NCBI GenBank assembly: GCA_030623425.1
Contig: JAUXMA010000025.1
Span: 1-10,871 of the forward strand
Origin: Rhodospirillaceae bacterium
GTDB taxonomy: Bacteria > Pseudomonadota > Alphaproteobacteria > Rhodospirillales > 2-02-FULL-58-16
DNA: 10,871 bases
Direction: 5' to 3'
Below the pieces are notes generated by a model. The model had not been told where the DNA came from. It did no database searches and worked only from the letters and a program-made list of their open reading frames with translations. Numbering within the stretch: the stretch's first letter is position 1; every line of letters starts with the position of its first letter. A program made the position numbers and the translations under genes. Of the stretch, positions 1 to 6,320 are shown piece by piece.

Positions 1-1
1 A

Positions 2-913
2 ATCTTCCTCGAGATGATGGCCGTCGAGCGTGGCGCGGCGCACAACACCATCGATTCTTACCGCCGGGATTTGGCCGGTTTCATGGCTTTTCTGGCGACC
101 CGGGGACGGCTGCCCGAGAACGCGGACGCGGCGCAAATTCGCGCTTATCTTGGCCGACTTTCCGGAGCCGGGATGGCGCCAGGCACCAGCGCCCGGCGGC
201 TTTCGGTCCTGCGCCAGTTTTTCCGGTTTCTGTTCGCCGAGGGCTTCCGGGAGGATGATCCCTGTTGCGCCATCGATAGTCCGCGCCAGGGGCGTCCCCT
301 GCCCAGGTATTTGAGCGAAGAAGAGGTGGAACGGTTGCTGGCGGCGGCGCATCGGCGCGGTGGCGACAAGGGAAAGAGGTTGGCGGCGCTCATGGAAGTG
401 CTTTACGCCACGGGGTTAAGGGTATCCGAGCTGGTCGCCCTGCCGCTGTCGGCAATGTCCCGCGACGGCCGCATGCTGATCGTCAACGGCAAGGGCGGCA
501 AGGAACGCATGGTCCCCTTGAGCGAGCCGGCGATGGAGGCGGTGGCGGTTTACCAACGGATGCGGGAGCATTTCATGCCGGCCGGGCGGCGGCCGGGCGA
601 AAGTTCTCCCTGGCTGTTTCCCTCCCGCTCCCGGGCAGGGCACCTGACCCGCAACCGATTCGCCCAGTTGCTCAAGGGCCTGGCGGTGGACGCCGGGGTC
701 GATCCGGCCAAGGTCTCGCCGCACGTTCTGCGCCATTCCTTCGCCAGTCATCTTCTCGCCCACGGCGCCGACCTGCGCAGCCTGCAACAGATGTTGGGCC
801 ACGCCGACATCGCGACGACGCAGATTTACACCCACGTGTTGGATGAGCGTCTCAAGCGCCTGGTCAAGGAAGCGCACCCGCTGGCCACGAAAAAGGGCCC
901 GGGAAACGGCTGA
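2..913 (+). CDS. xerD: Site-specific tyrosine recombinase XerD (5' partial)
   Basis: Tyrosine recombinase that, with XerC, resolves chromosome dimers at dif during division. The frame is open to the left edge: four in-frame codons (IFLE) precede the first ATG at 14, and XerD proteins normally have a few more residues before this point. The true start therefore lies outside the window. Numbering from the ATG at 14, residues 1-90 form the SAM-like N-terminal core-binding domain (NTIDSYRRDLAGF, RRLSVLRQFFRFL). The catalytic domain follows with the full active site: R136 in TGLRVSEL, K160 in NGKGGKER, H237 and R240 in SPHVLRHSFASHLL, H263 in LGHADI and nucleophile Y272 in TTQIYTHV. The spacing and the short C-terminal tail after Y272 fit chromosomal XerD better than a phage integrase. 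XerC is the main alternative. Nothing looks broken. Confidence 0.93.
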   Translation: MFLEMMAVERGAAHNTIDSYRRDLAGFMAFLATRGRLPENADAAQIRAYLGRLSGAGMAPGTSARRLSVLRQFFRFLFAEGFREDDPCCAIDSPRQGRPLPRYLSEEEVERLLAAAHRRGGDKGKRLAALMEVLYATGLRVSELVALPLSAMSRDGRMLIVNGKGGKERMVPLSEPAMEAVAVYQRMREHFMPAGRRPGESSPWLFPSRSRAGHLTRNRFAQLLKGLAVDAGVDPAKVSPHVLRHSFASHLLAHGADLRSLQQMLGHADIATTQIYTHVLDERLKRLVKEAHPLATKKGPGNG

Positions 914-934
914 CGGGGTACGGCGGCGCCGGCA

Positions 935-1150
935 ATGGCGGCGGTCCCGGGGCCGGTCCCGGCCAATCTTGAAATGCTCCAGGCAACTCCGTTTTTCGTA
1001 CATCCGTCGTTCGCATATGGTGATACAAGATACGAGGGCTTGACGCTTCTCGAAAGCGATCCTCTTTGGTGGGGGGGGGACATCAAGCCTGATGAATTCC
1101 TTCTCGACCCGATCATCAACATGGGAATCTTCGAGGCATGGCGGAAATGA
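935..1150 (+). CDS. Small ORF of unknown function, possibly translationally coupled to the ABC ATPase
   Basis: A 71-residue open frame between xerD and the ABC ATPase; I do not recognise it. Its second half reads like protein, with aromatic and acidic residues (FFVHPSFAYGDTRYEGL, DPLWWGGDIKPDEFLLDP), and it has no membrane segment or signal peptide. An internal ATG at 971 is an alternative start. Its TGA (1148-1150) overlaps the ATG at 1147 as ATGA, the arrangement of a coupled gene pair. A run of nine G at 1071-1079 lies inside the frame and could cause slippage or a sequencing error, so the ORF might be a piece of a longer broken gene. No clear ribosome binding site precedes 935. It may be real, a remnant, or chance in GC-rich DNA. 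Confidence 0.3.
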   Translation: MAAVPGPVPANLEMLQATPFFVHPSFAYGDTRYEGLTLLESDPLWWGGDIKPDEFLLDPIINMGIFEAWRK

Positions 1151-2106
1151 TTCGTTTGCGGGAGCTGACCAAGAAATTTGGCTCTTTGACAGCCGTTGAC
1201 GGCATTTCTCTGTCGGTCGGCAGGGGCGAGGTCTTGGGATTCCTTGGCCCCAACGGCGCCGGTAAATCGACGACCATGAAAATGGTGTCGGGGTTCCTGG
1301 CGCCGACTTCCGGATCGGCCAATGTTTGCGGTCACGATGTGGTCGAAGAACCGGTGAAGGTCAAAAGCCGTATCGGCTATTTGCCGGAGCGGGGACCCAG
1401 CTACGGCGACATGACGCCGCAAAGCTTCCTCAACTTCATCGCCGCCATTCGCGGTTTCGACGGCAACGAAAAGGCCCGCCGTGTCGCGCAAACGGTGGAG
1501 AGGCTGGCTCTGGGCGAAGTCCTCGGCCAAACCATCGACACCCTTTCGAAAGGATTCAAAAGCCGCGTCGGCCTGGCGCAAGCGATCCTCCACGACCCGG
1601 AAGTGCTGATGCTCGATGAGCCTACCGACGGCCTCGACCCCAACCAGAAACATCACGTGCGCAACCTCATTCGGGAGATGGCCAGGGACAAGGCGATCAT
1701 CGTTTCCACCCACATCCTTGAAGAGGTCGAGGCCGTCTGTACGCGGGTGATCATTATCGCGCGCGGACGGCTGCTTACCGACGACACTCCGGAAGAGCTC
1801 TTGGCGAGGTCCCGCCATCATAATGCCGTTCTCGTCACCATGGACGCCAGCGCCGTCGAGCCGGTGCAAAAGGAGATCGCGGCCCTGAACAGCGTCGAAG
1901 GCGTCGATATCCTGGACGGCTTGGAGGATCGCGCCAGGTTGCGTGTCATGCCGAAGCACGGCCGGCCGATCGTCATTGAAATCAGCGGCCTGATCCGGGC
2001 CAAGAACCTGCCCGTCCGGGAACTGCACGTGGAGAAAGGATCGCTTGACGAAGTTTTCCGGGACATCACCCGCGCATCCGAGGGCATGGGGGAAGGCGAT
2101 GCGTAA
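1147..2106 (+). CDS. ABC transporter ATP-binding protein, GldA/NatA-like
   Basis: Cytoplasmic ATPase that powers the permease encoded next. Numbering from 1147: Walker A GPNGAGKST at 34-42, YLPE in the Q-loop region at 79-82, a variant signature LSKGF at 133-137, Walker B VLMLDEP at 153-159, D-loop GLDP and the H-loop STH with H189. A C-terminal extension of about 100 residues follows the ATPase core, as in gliding-type and Na+/multidrug-type ATPases. I chose ATG 1147 over ATG 1138 because GAGG at 1133-1136 sits 10 bases before 1147 but only 1 base before 1138, and the protein then starts MIRLRELTKKFG like its family. The difference is three residues. The stop overlaps the permease start by 8 bases, so the two are surely co-translated. 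The substrate cannot be read from the sequence. Confidence 0.9.
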   Translation: MIRLRELTKKFGSLTAVDGISLSVGRGEVLGFLGPNGAGKSTTMKMVSGFLAPTSGSANVCGHDVVEEPVKVKSRIGYLPERGPSYGDMTPQSFLNFIAAIRGFDGNEKARRVAQTVERLALGEVLGQTIDTLSKGFKSRVGLAQAILHDPEVLMLDEPTDGLDPNQKHHVRNLIREMARDKAIIVSTHILEEVEAVCTRVIIIARGRLLTDDTPEELLARSRHHNAVLVTMDASAVEPVQKEIAALNSVEGVDILDGLEDRARLRVMPKHGRPIVIEISGLIRAKNLPVRELHVEKGSLDEVFRDITRASEGMGEGDA

Positions 2107-2833
2107 CATCCGGATCATCGCGCTCAGGGAAATTTCGGGATACTTCACCACTCCCCTGGCCTTTGTCTTCATTGTCATTTTCCTGGCGCTGACGGGCGCA
2201 TTCGCTTTTTACGTCGGCGGCTTTTTCGAGCGGGGCCAGGCTGATTTGCGGGCGTTTTTCGAGTTTCACCCCTGGCTCTTTCTTTTCCTCGTTCCGGCCA
2301 TCGCCATGCGCCTCTGGGCGGAGGAGCGAAAGACGGGGACCATCGAACTGCTGTTGACCCTGCCCGTGTCCACCACCGAGGCGGTTTTGGGCAAGTTCCT
2401 GGCGGCCTGGGGGTTCACCGGCGTGGCGCTGGTTCTGACCTTTCCCATGTGGATCACCGTCAATGTCTTGGGAACTCCCGACAACGGCGTCATCGCCACC
2501 AGTTACCTGGGCAGTTTTTTCATGGCCGGGGCTTTTCTGGCCATCGGCGCGTGCATTTCGGCGCTCACCAAGAACCAGGTGATCGCTTTTATCGTCGCCT
2601 CGGCGGTATGCTTTCTTTTCACCATGAGCGGCCTTGAAATGGTCTTGAATTTCTTCCGCGGGTGGGCGCCGGAAGTGCTGATCGACGCCATCGCTTCGAT
2701 GAGTTTCCTCATCCACTTCGATTCGGTGACGAAAGGGGTCATCGATCTCAAGGACGCCGTGTACTTCGTGTCGCTGATCGCCTTTTGGTTATTCGCCAAC
2801 GTCACCGTTGTCGAATTGAAGAAAGCCGGCTGA
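2099..2833 (+). CDS. ABC-2 type permease, GldF-like
   Basis: Inner-membrane permease subunit partnered with the upstream ATPase. The 244-residue protein has six likely membrane helices at about residues 20-42, 57-73, 102-122, 133-157, 161-184 and 218-239. Between helices 2 and 3 lies the segment EERKTGTIELLLTLPVS (76-92), typical of ABC-2 permeases of the GldF/NosY kind, where it contacts the ATPase. The ATG at 2099 is preferred over an in-frame ATG at 2045. It follows a strong purine-rich site (GGGGGAAGG, 2088-2096), gives the expected MRNIRIIALREISGYF start, and overlaps the ATPase stop by only 8 bases. The first helix pair begins with the family-typical ISGYFTTPLAFVF. It is intact, and the GldG-like gene starts 11 bases after its stop. 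Confidence 0.9.
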   Translation: MRNIRIIALREISGYFTTPLAFVFIVIFLALTGAFAFYVGGFFERGQADLRAFFEFHPWLFLFLVPAIAMRLWAEERKTGTIELLLTLPVSTTEAVLGKFLAAWGFTGVALVLTFPMWITVNVLGTPDNGVIATSYLGSFFMAGAFLAIGACISALTKNQVIAFIVASAVCFLFTMSGLEMVLNFFRGWAPEVLIDAIASMSFLIHFDSVTKGVIDLKDAVYFVSLIAFWLFANVTVVELKKAG

Positions 2834-2844
2834 CGGAAACCGCG

Positions 2845-4761
2845 ATGAATCTCTTCAAGGACGCGAACAGGAGCAAGTTGATGTGGGGCGGGCTGGTGCT
2901 GGCGACGATCATGCTTTTCTCGGTCAACATCTTTTTCAATGCCGTTTTCAAATCGGCGCGCCTGGACCTCACCGAGGAGGGCCTTTTCACGATTTCGGAG
3001 GAAACCCGCAATGTGCTCGGCTCCCTCGACGAGCCGATCGTGGCGCGCCTTTATTTCTCGAAAATTCTCGGTGAACGGAGTCCGGAACACGCAACCTATT
3101 ACGCGCGTATTCGGGAACTGCTTGAACAATACTCCGAGTTGTCGGGCGGCGACATCCGCCTCGAAATCCATCATCCGGAGCCGTTTTCCGACACCGAGGA
3201 CTTTGCCGTCGCCTTCGGTCTGCGGGGAATTCCGCTCAGCAACGCCGGCGACCTGGGATATTTCGGGCTCGCCGCCACCAATAGCACCGACGGCCAGGAA
3301 GTCATCCCCTTCTTCAACACCGGGCGGGAAGCTTTCATCGAATACGACCTGACGAAAATGTTCCACGCCATGGCCAATCCCAAGAAAAAGGTCGTCGGGC
3401 TGATCAGTTCCTTGCCAATTGCCGGTGGAGGGGGCCCTACATACGAGCTGAGCCAGCCATGGGCCGTCCATCGGCAGATCTACGATTTTTTCGACCTGCG
3501 GTCTCTTGGCCTGGATGCCGATAAAATCCCCGATGAAATCGATACCTTGATGATCGTTCAACCCAAGGGGATGACCGAAGAGGCGCTTTACGCCGTCGAC
3601 CAGTTCGTGCTTGCCGGCGGCAAGGCCTTGGTTTTCGTCGATCCTTACGCCGAGATCGAGACTCTCTACAGGCCCCCCATGGGGAAAAAGGGGAAAGCCG
3701 ATTTCAACCGCCTGCTCGATGCCTGGGGGGTATCCCTTGTCAAGGACACGATCGCCGGCGATCTGGATGCGGCAAGGCGGGTCAATACGGAGCGGGAATC
3801 GCGCACGGTGATTACCGACTACGTTGTCTGGCTGGGGCTTCGCCGGCGCAATTTCGACACCGGCGACGTGATCACCGGCGAGCTCGGCAATCTCAACCTG
3901 GCCTCGTCCGGCATCCTTGAAAAAGTCGAAGGTTCGGAAACAGAGATCAGCCCTCTCCTCACGACCGGTGTTCGGGCGATGAAGATCGACGCCGTGAAGG
4001 TTCGCCTCGAACCGGATATCGTCTCGCTTTTCCAGTCTTTCCGCCCGCTAGGGAAACGATTGACGTTGGCCGCCCGCGTCAAGGGTCCGGCCAAAAGCGT
4101 TTTCCCGGACGGGCCGCCGGCCAAGGACAAAGCCGACAAGCCGGAGTCGAAAACGGCCGAAACCGCAAGGCAAGACCATTTGCCGAAATCTTCCCATCCC
4201 ATCAATGTGATCGTTGTCGCCGACGCCGACATGCTGCACGACAATTTCTGGGTCGATATCCGCGACTTCTTCGGTCAAAAGGTCCTTCTTCCCTTTGCCA
4301 ACAACGCCGATTTCGTCGTCAACGCCCTCGACAATTTGAGCGGCAGCGACGCCCTCATCGGCCTCAGGGGGCGGGGCCGTTCCGAACGGCCTTTTTACCT
4401 CGTCGAGGACATCCGCCGTGAAGCCGAGCGCCGCTACCGGGCCAAGGAAAAGGAACTGCGGACCAAGCTGAAAGACATCGAAACGAAACTCGATAAAATT
4501 CAGCGCAAGGACGGAAAAGACGGAGAGGCCATTCTTTCCGCCGAGGACAAGGCGGCACTGGACGAATTCCGCATCGAGATGGTGTCCATCCGCAAGGAAC
4601 TTCGGAACGTGCGGCATGCCTTGCGGCGCGACATCGAAAGGCTGGGTTCCCGGCTCAAGTTCATCAACATCGCCGGCATGCCCCTGCTGCTTGGCTTGGG
4701 TTTGCTCATTGTCATTTACCGGCGCCGAAGGCGGGCTGTCGGCGGCGGCGCGGCGGCCTGA
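2845..4761 (+). CDS. GldG-like ABC transporter auxiliary protein
   Basis: Auxiliary subunit of Gld-type ABC systems, expected to be anchored in the inner membrane with a large extracytoplasmic part. The 638-residue protein has one N-terminal membrane helix (about 13-32) and the family hallmark that follows it (LDLTEEGLFTISEETRNVL and SLDEPIVARLYFS). An alpha/beta region follows, with KKKVVGLISSLPI and GGKALVFVDPYAEIE, as in ABC_transp_aux/GldG domains. Residues about 422-451 are a low-complexity Lys/Pro/Ala/Glu linker. Residues about 520-602 are a strongly charged predicted coiled coil, followed by a second helix (about 606-625) and a basic tail RRRRRA. The ATG at 2845, 11 bases after the permease stop, is chosen because an upstream in-frame extension to 2662 would only read the permease gene out of frame. 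The role is inferred from family and neighbours; the cargo is unknown. Confidence 0.87.
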   Translation: MNLFKDANRSKLMWGGLVLATIMLFSVNIFFNAVFKSARLDLTEEGLFTISEETRNVLGSLDEPIVARLYFSKILGERSPEHATYYARIRELLEQYSELSGGDIRLEIHHPEPFSDTEDFAVAFGLRGIPLSNAGDLGYFGLAATNSTDGQEVIPFFNTGREAFIEYDLTKMFHAMANPKKKVVGLISSLPIAGGGGPTYELSQPWAVHRQIYDFFDLRSLGLDADKIPDEIDTLMIVQPKGMTEEALYAVDQFVLAGGKALVFVDPYAEIETLYRPPMGKKGKADFNRLLDAWGVSLVKDTIAGDLDAARRVNTERESRTVITDYVVWLGLRRRNFDTGDVITGELGNLNLASSGILEKVEGSETEISPLLTTGVRAMKIDAVKVRLEPDIVSLFQSFRPLGKRLTLAARVKGPAKSVFPDGPPAKDKADKPESKTAETARQDHLPKSSHPINVIVVADADMLHDNFWVDIRDFFGQKVLLPFANNADFVVNALDNLSGSDALIGLRGRGRSERPFYLVEDIRREAERRYRAKEKELRTKLKDIETKLDKIQRKDGKDGEAILSAEDKAALDEFRIEMVSIRKELRNVRHALRRDIERLGSRLKFINIAGMPLLLGLGLLIVIYRRRRRAVGGGAAA

Positions 4762-4795
4762 TATCGCCCGGAGGACGCGAAGAGGAACAAAAACA

Positions 4796-5860
4796 ATGAA
4801 TCGCAAGACATTCGTGGTGTTTGGCGTCGCCACCCTTGTGCTGGCGGCGGCGGCGGGCATTTCGACAACCCTCGACCGCCCTTCCCGGCCAACCGGCGGC
4901 GGCGGGGAGAAGGTGTTCCCGGGCTTGATCGACAGAGTCAACGATGTCGAGGAGGTCGTTATCCAACATGCGGATGGAAAGCTGACGATCAAGCGTCGGG
5001 ACGGCGGCTGGACGTTGGCGGAAAGAGACGATTATCCGGTGCCGGTGGATAAAGTGCGCAAGACCCTCCTCGATCTGACCCGGCTGGAACAGTTTGAAAG
5101 AAAAACGAGGAAGAAGGACCGCTATGCCGAACTCAACCTTCGCGACCCGGAGGAAAAAGGCGCCAAGTCCAGGAAGCTGACGCTCTTGGACAAAAGCGGC
5201 GGCACGATAGCGCAAGTGATCGTCGGGAAACGCAAGTACACCCTTGGCGGCGAGGGCGGCGTCTACGTGCGCAAAACCGGCGAGGCTCAGACCTGGCTGA
5301 CGATTGGAAGCCTGGATCCGGGCACCCAGGCAAGTGATTGGCTGACAGGTGAAATCATCAACCTTGCCGCCGCCAGGGTCGCCCTTGTGACCATTCGCCA
5401 CCCGGACGGGAAACCGTTTACCGTTTCAAAAAGCTCTGTCGACGATGCCCATTTCGGCATCGAAAACCTGCCCGGGAACGCCCGCATGAAAAACGAAGCG
5501 GCCGCCGACCCGCTGGCATCGGTTCTGGTCGATTTTGAATTCGACGACGTCGGCAAGGCCGAAACGATGGATTTCGCCGACAATTCATCGATCCAGGTGA
5601 GGGTCGCCACTTTCGACGGCCTCAACGTCCTCGTCGATATCTCCGAAAAGGACGGCAAAAACTGGGTTCGCATCCGCGCCGAGGCGGGAGATGACGCCAA
5701 GCCCTCGAAGGATGGGGAAAACTCAAGGGATGTGGCCGGCGAAGCTTCGGCCTTGAACGGCCGAACGGATGGCTGGGCCTATCGGATTCCGGATTACCAA
5801 ATCAGTTTAATGAAAAAAAGGTTGTCAGATCTGGTTGCGGAGGAAGGCAAAAAGAAATAG
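4796..5860 (+). CDS. DUF4340 domain-containing protein of the Gld-type ABC module
   Basis: A 354-residue protein matching the DUF4340 pattern that commonly follows GldG-like genes. Residues 5-22 (TFVVFGVATLVLAAAAGI) form an uncleaved membrane anchor or signal segment, so the bulk is probably periplasmic. After a Gly/Pro spacer come repeated beta-rich units: VEEVVIQHADGKLTIKRRDG, a WTLAERDDYPVPVDKVRKTL segment, an LTLLDKSGG/VIVGKRKY stretch, and VALVTIRHPDGKPFTV, which resembles the first unit. These look like tandem copies of one fold. The ATG at 4796 is preferred over the frame's opening at 4616, because 4616-4761 lies inside the GldG-like gene and AGAGG precedes 4796 by 10 bases (4781-4785). 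It is 34 bases after the GldG-like stop. The function of the domain is unknown. It probably acts with the transporter. Confidence 0.85.
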   Translation: MNRKTFVVFGVATLVLAAAAGISTTLDRPSRPTGGGGEKVFPGLIDRVNDVEEVVIQHADGKLTIKRRDGGWTLAERDDYPVPVDKVRKTLLDLTRLEQFERKTRKKDRYAELNLRDPEEKGAKSRKLTLLDKSGGTIAQVIVGKRKYTLGGEGGVYVRKTGEAQTWLTIGSLDPGTQASDWLTGEIINLAAARVALVTIRHPDGKPFTVSKSSVDDAHFGIENLPGNARMKNEAAADPLASVLVDFEFDDVGKAETMDFADNSSIQVRVATFDGLNVLVDISEKDGKNWVRIRAEAGDDAKPSKDGENSRDVAGEASALNGRTDGWAYRIPDYQISLMKKRLSDLVAEEGKKK

Positions 5861-5861
5861 T

Positions 5862-5951
5862 ATGAAAAGATCCATAGCTGACTGGGAGCAGGATGCTTAT
5901 TGGTCGAAGACAACGGAACATGTCAGCCGCTATTCCTGGCAATTTCAGTGA
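5862..5951 (+). other. Tiny 29-codon ORF, doubtful
   Basis: Starts one base after the DUF4340 stop and encodes 29 residues beginning MKRSIADWEQDAYWSK and ending SRYSWQFQ before TGA at 5949-5951. Its upstream purine stretch (GGAGGAAGG around 5839-5847) is 14 or more bases away, so spacing is poor. The peptide is rich in Trp and Tyr and reads like the first residues of a longer protein that has been lost, but I cannot name a parent. It could be a small coupled peptide, a gene remnant or chance. Confidence 0.2.
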
Positions 5952-5967
5952 TTGCCGCCGTCTAAAC

Positions 5968-5996
5968 TTGAAACCGAATGGCGGCGACATAATAAT
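5968..5996 (+). promoter_or_regulatory. Candidate sigma70 promoter for the inositol operon
   Basis: TTGAAA at 5968-5973 and AATAAT at 5991-5996 are separated by 17 bases, a good match to the -35/-10 pattern, in a locally AT-richer patch of an otherwise GC-rich window. Transcription would begin near 6003 and give an unusually long leader of about 320 bases before ino1. GCCGCC (5954-5959) and GGCGGC (5980-5985) flank the -35 as a short inverted repeat, which might be an operator. No experimental support is possible from sequence alone. Confidence 0.4.
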
Positions 5997-6030
5997 CATC
6001 TTGCTAATATTTTCGACCATTTTGCTCCGG

Positions 6031-6047
6031 CCGGGATGGCATCCCGG
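6031..6047 (+). repeat. 7-bp GC hairpin in the ino1 leader
   Basis: CCGGGAT (6031-6037) and ATCCCGG (6041-6047) form a perfect 7-bp stem with a three-base loop GGC. It lies just upstream of the long inverted repeat and downstream of the candidate promoter. No T-run follows, so it is not a simple terminator. Confidence 0.6.
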
Positions 6048-6062
6048 GACGGACTTTCGACA

Positions 6063-6207
6063 CTAGTACACCCCGGCGGGATTCCTGACCCCATAAGACG
6101 GGTTTCCGAGTTTCCCGGCTAGGCGCGTGGCGCGCCGTGATGTCAATCCATCGCAAGCGCCGCGCAACGCAGTCCGGGAAGCTCGGAAGCCCGCCGGGGT
6201 GTACTAG
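6063..6207 (+). ncRNA. Candidate structured RNA: 145-nt rod-like inverted repeat upstream of ino1
   Basis: The ends, 6063-6080 and 6190-6207, are perfect 18-base reverse complements (CTAGTACACC...GGTGTACTAG). Further in, 6103-6118 pairs with 6174-6189; the pairing can extend to 6099-6118 with 6174-6193, giving 20 positions with 18 Watson-Crick pairs and two G-U. A one-sided 22-base bulge (6081-6102) separates the two helices. Inside these, 6123-6133 can pair with 6157-6165 around a two-base bulge, and 6137-6142 with 6149-6154 around the loop TCAATC. A local alternative is GGCGCG (6122-6127) with CGCGCC (6131-6136). The whole stretch folds into one long rod, and the mismatches are RNA-style wobbles. 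It could be a leader element of ino1, a separate small RNA, or a miniature inverted-repeat element flanked by TA. I know no family that matches. The strand is assumed from ino1. Confidence 0.5.
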
Positions 6208-6232
6208 CTACCGTCCAGCGGAGTTCCTATTG

Positions 6233-6300
6233 CCTTCGACGGCGAAGGTTTTCCTCGCCGGCTCCATTCGACGAGAGCCGGTGGACCGGTGGGTTTTTTT
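6233..6300 (+). promoter_or_regulatory. Overlapping alternative hairpins and T7 run before ino1 (attenuator-like)
   Basis: Three hairpins compete for shared bases. The first is CCTTCG (6233-6238) with CGAAGG (6243-6248). The second is GGCGAAGG (6241-6248) with CCTCGCC (6253-6259), with one bulged A and loop TTTT. The third is CCGGCTC (6258-6264) with GAGCCGG (6275-6281). After the third, 12 bases on, is a run of seven T at 6294-6300, only four bases before the AGGGAGG of ino1. Mutually exclusive stems, a U-tract and a nearby ribosome binding site are the parts of a transcription attenuator or riboswitch expression platform. The gap between the last stem and the T-run is longer than in a standard terminator, so control of ribosome access is an equal possibility. 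Confidence 0.4.
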
Positions 6301-6303
6301 CGC

Positions 6304-6310
6304 AGGGAGG
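6304..6310 (+). promoter_or_regulatory. Ribosome binding site of ino1
   Basis: AGGGAGG lies 10 bases before the ATG at 6321. It is the clearest ribosome binding site in the window and fixes the ino1 start. It directly follows the T7 run, so folding of the leader could hide or expose it. Confidence 0.7.
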
Positions 6311-6320
6311 GACAACAAGC

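Noticed and set aside
914..965. GC-rich repeats after xerD as a terminator
   Set aside because: Short GGCC-type self-complementary pieces exist, but no stable stem is followed by a T-run.
826..2178. Minus-strand open frame of 450 codons opposite xerD and the ABC ATPase
   Set aside because: Its protein is rich in His, Gln and Arg without motifs, as expected of a shadow of the + strand ATPase gene.
6063..6207. CRISPR repeat or tRNA-type structure for the long inverted repeat
   Set aside because: There are no repeated spacers, and the arms form a single rod and no cloverleaf.
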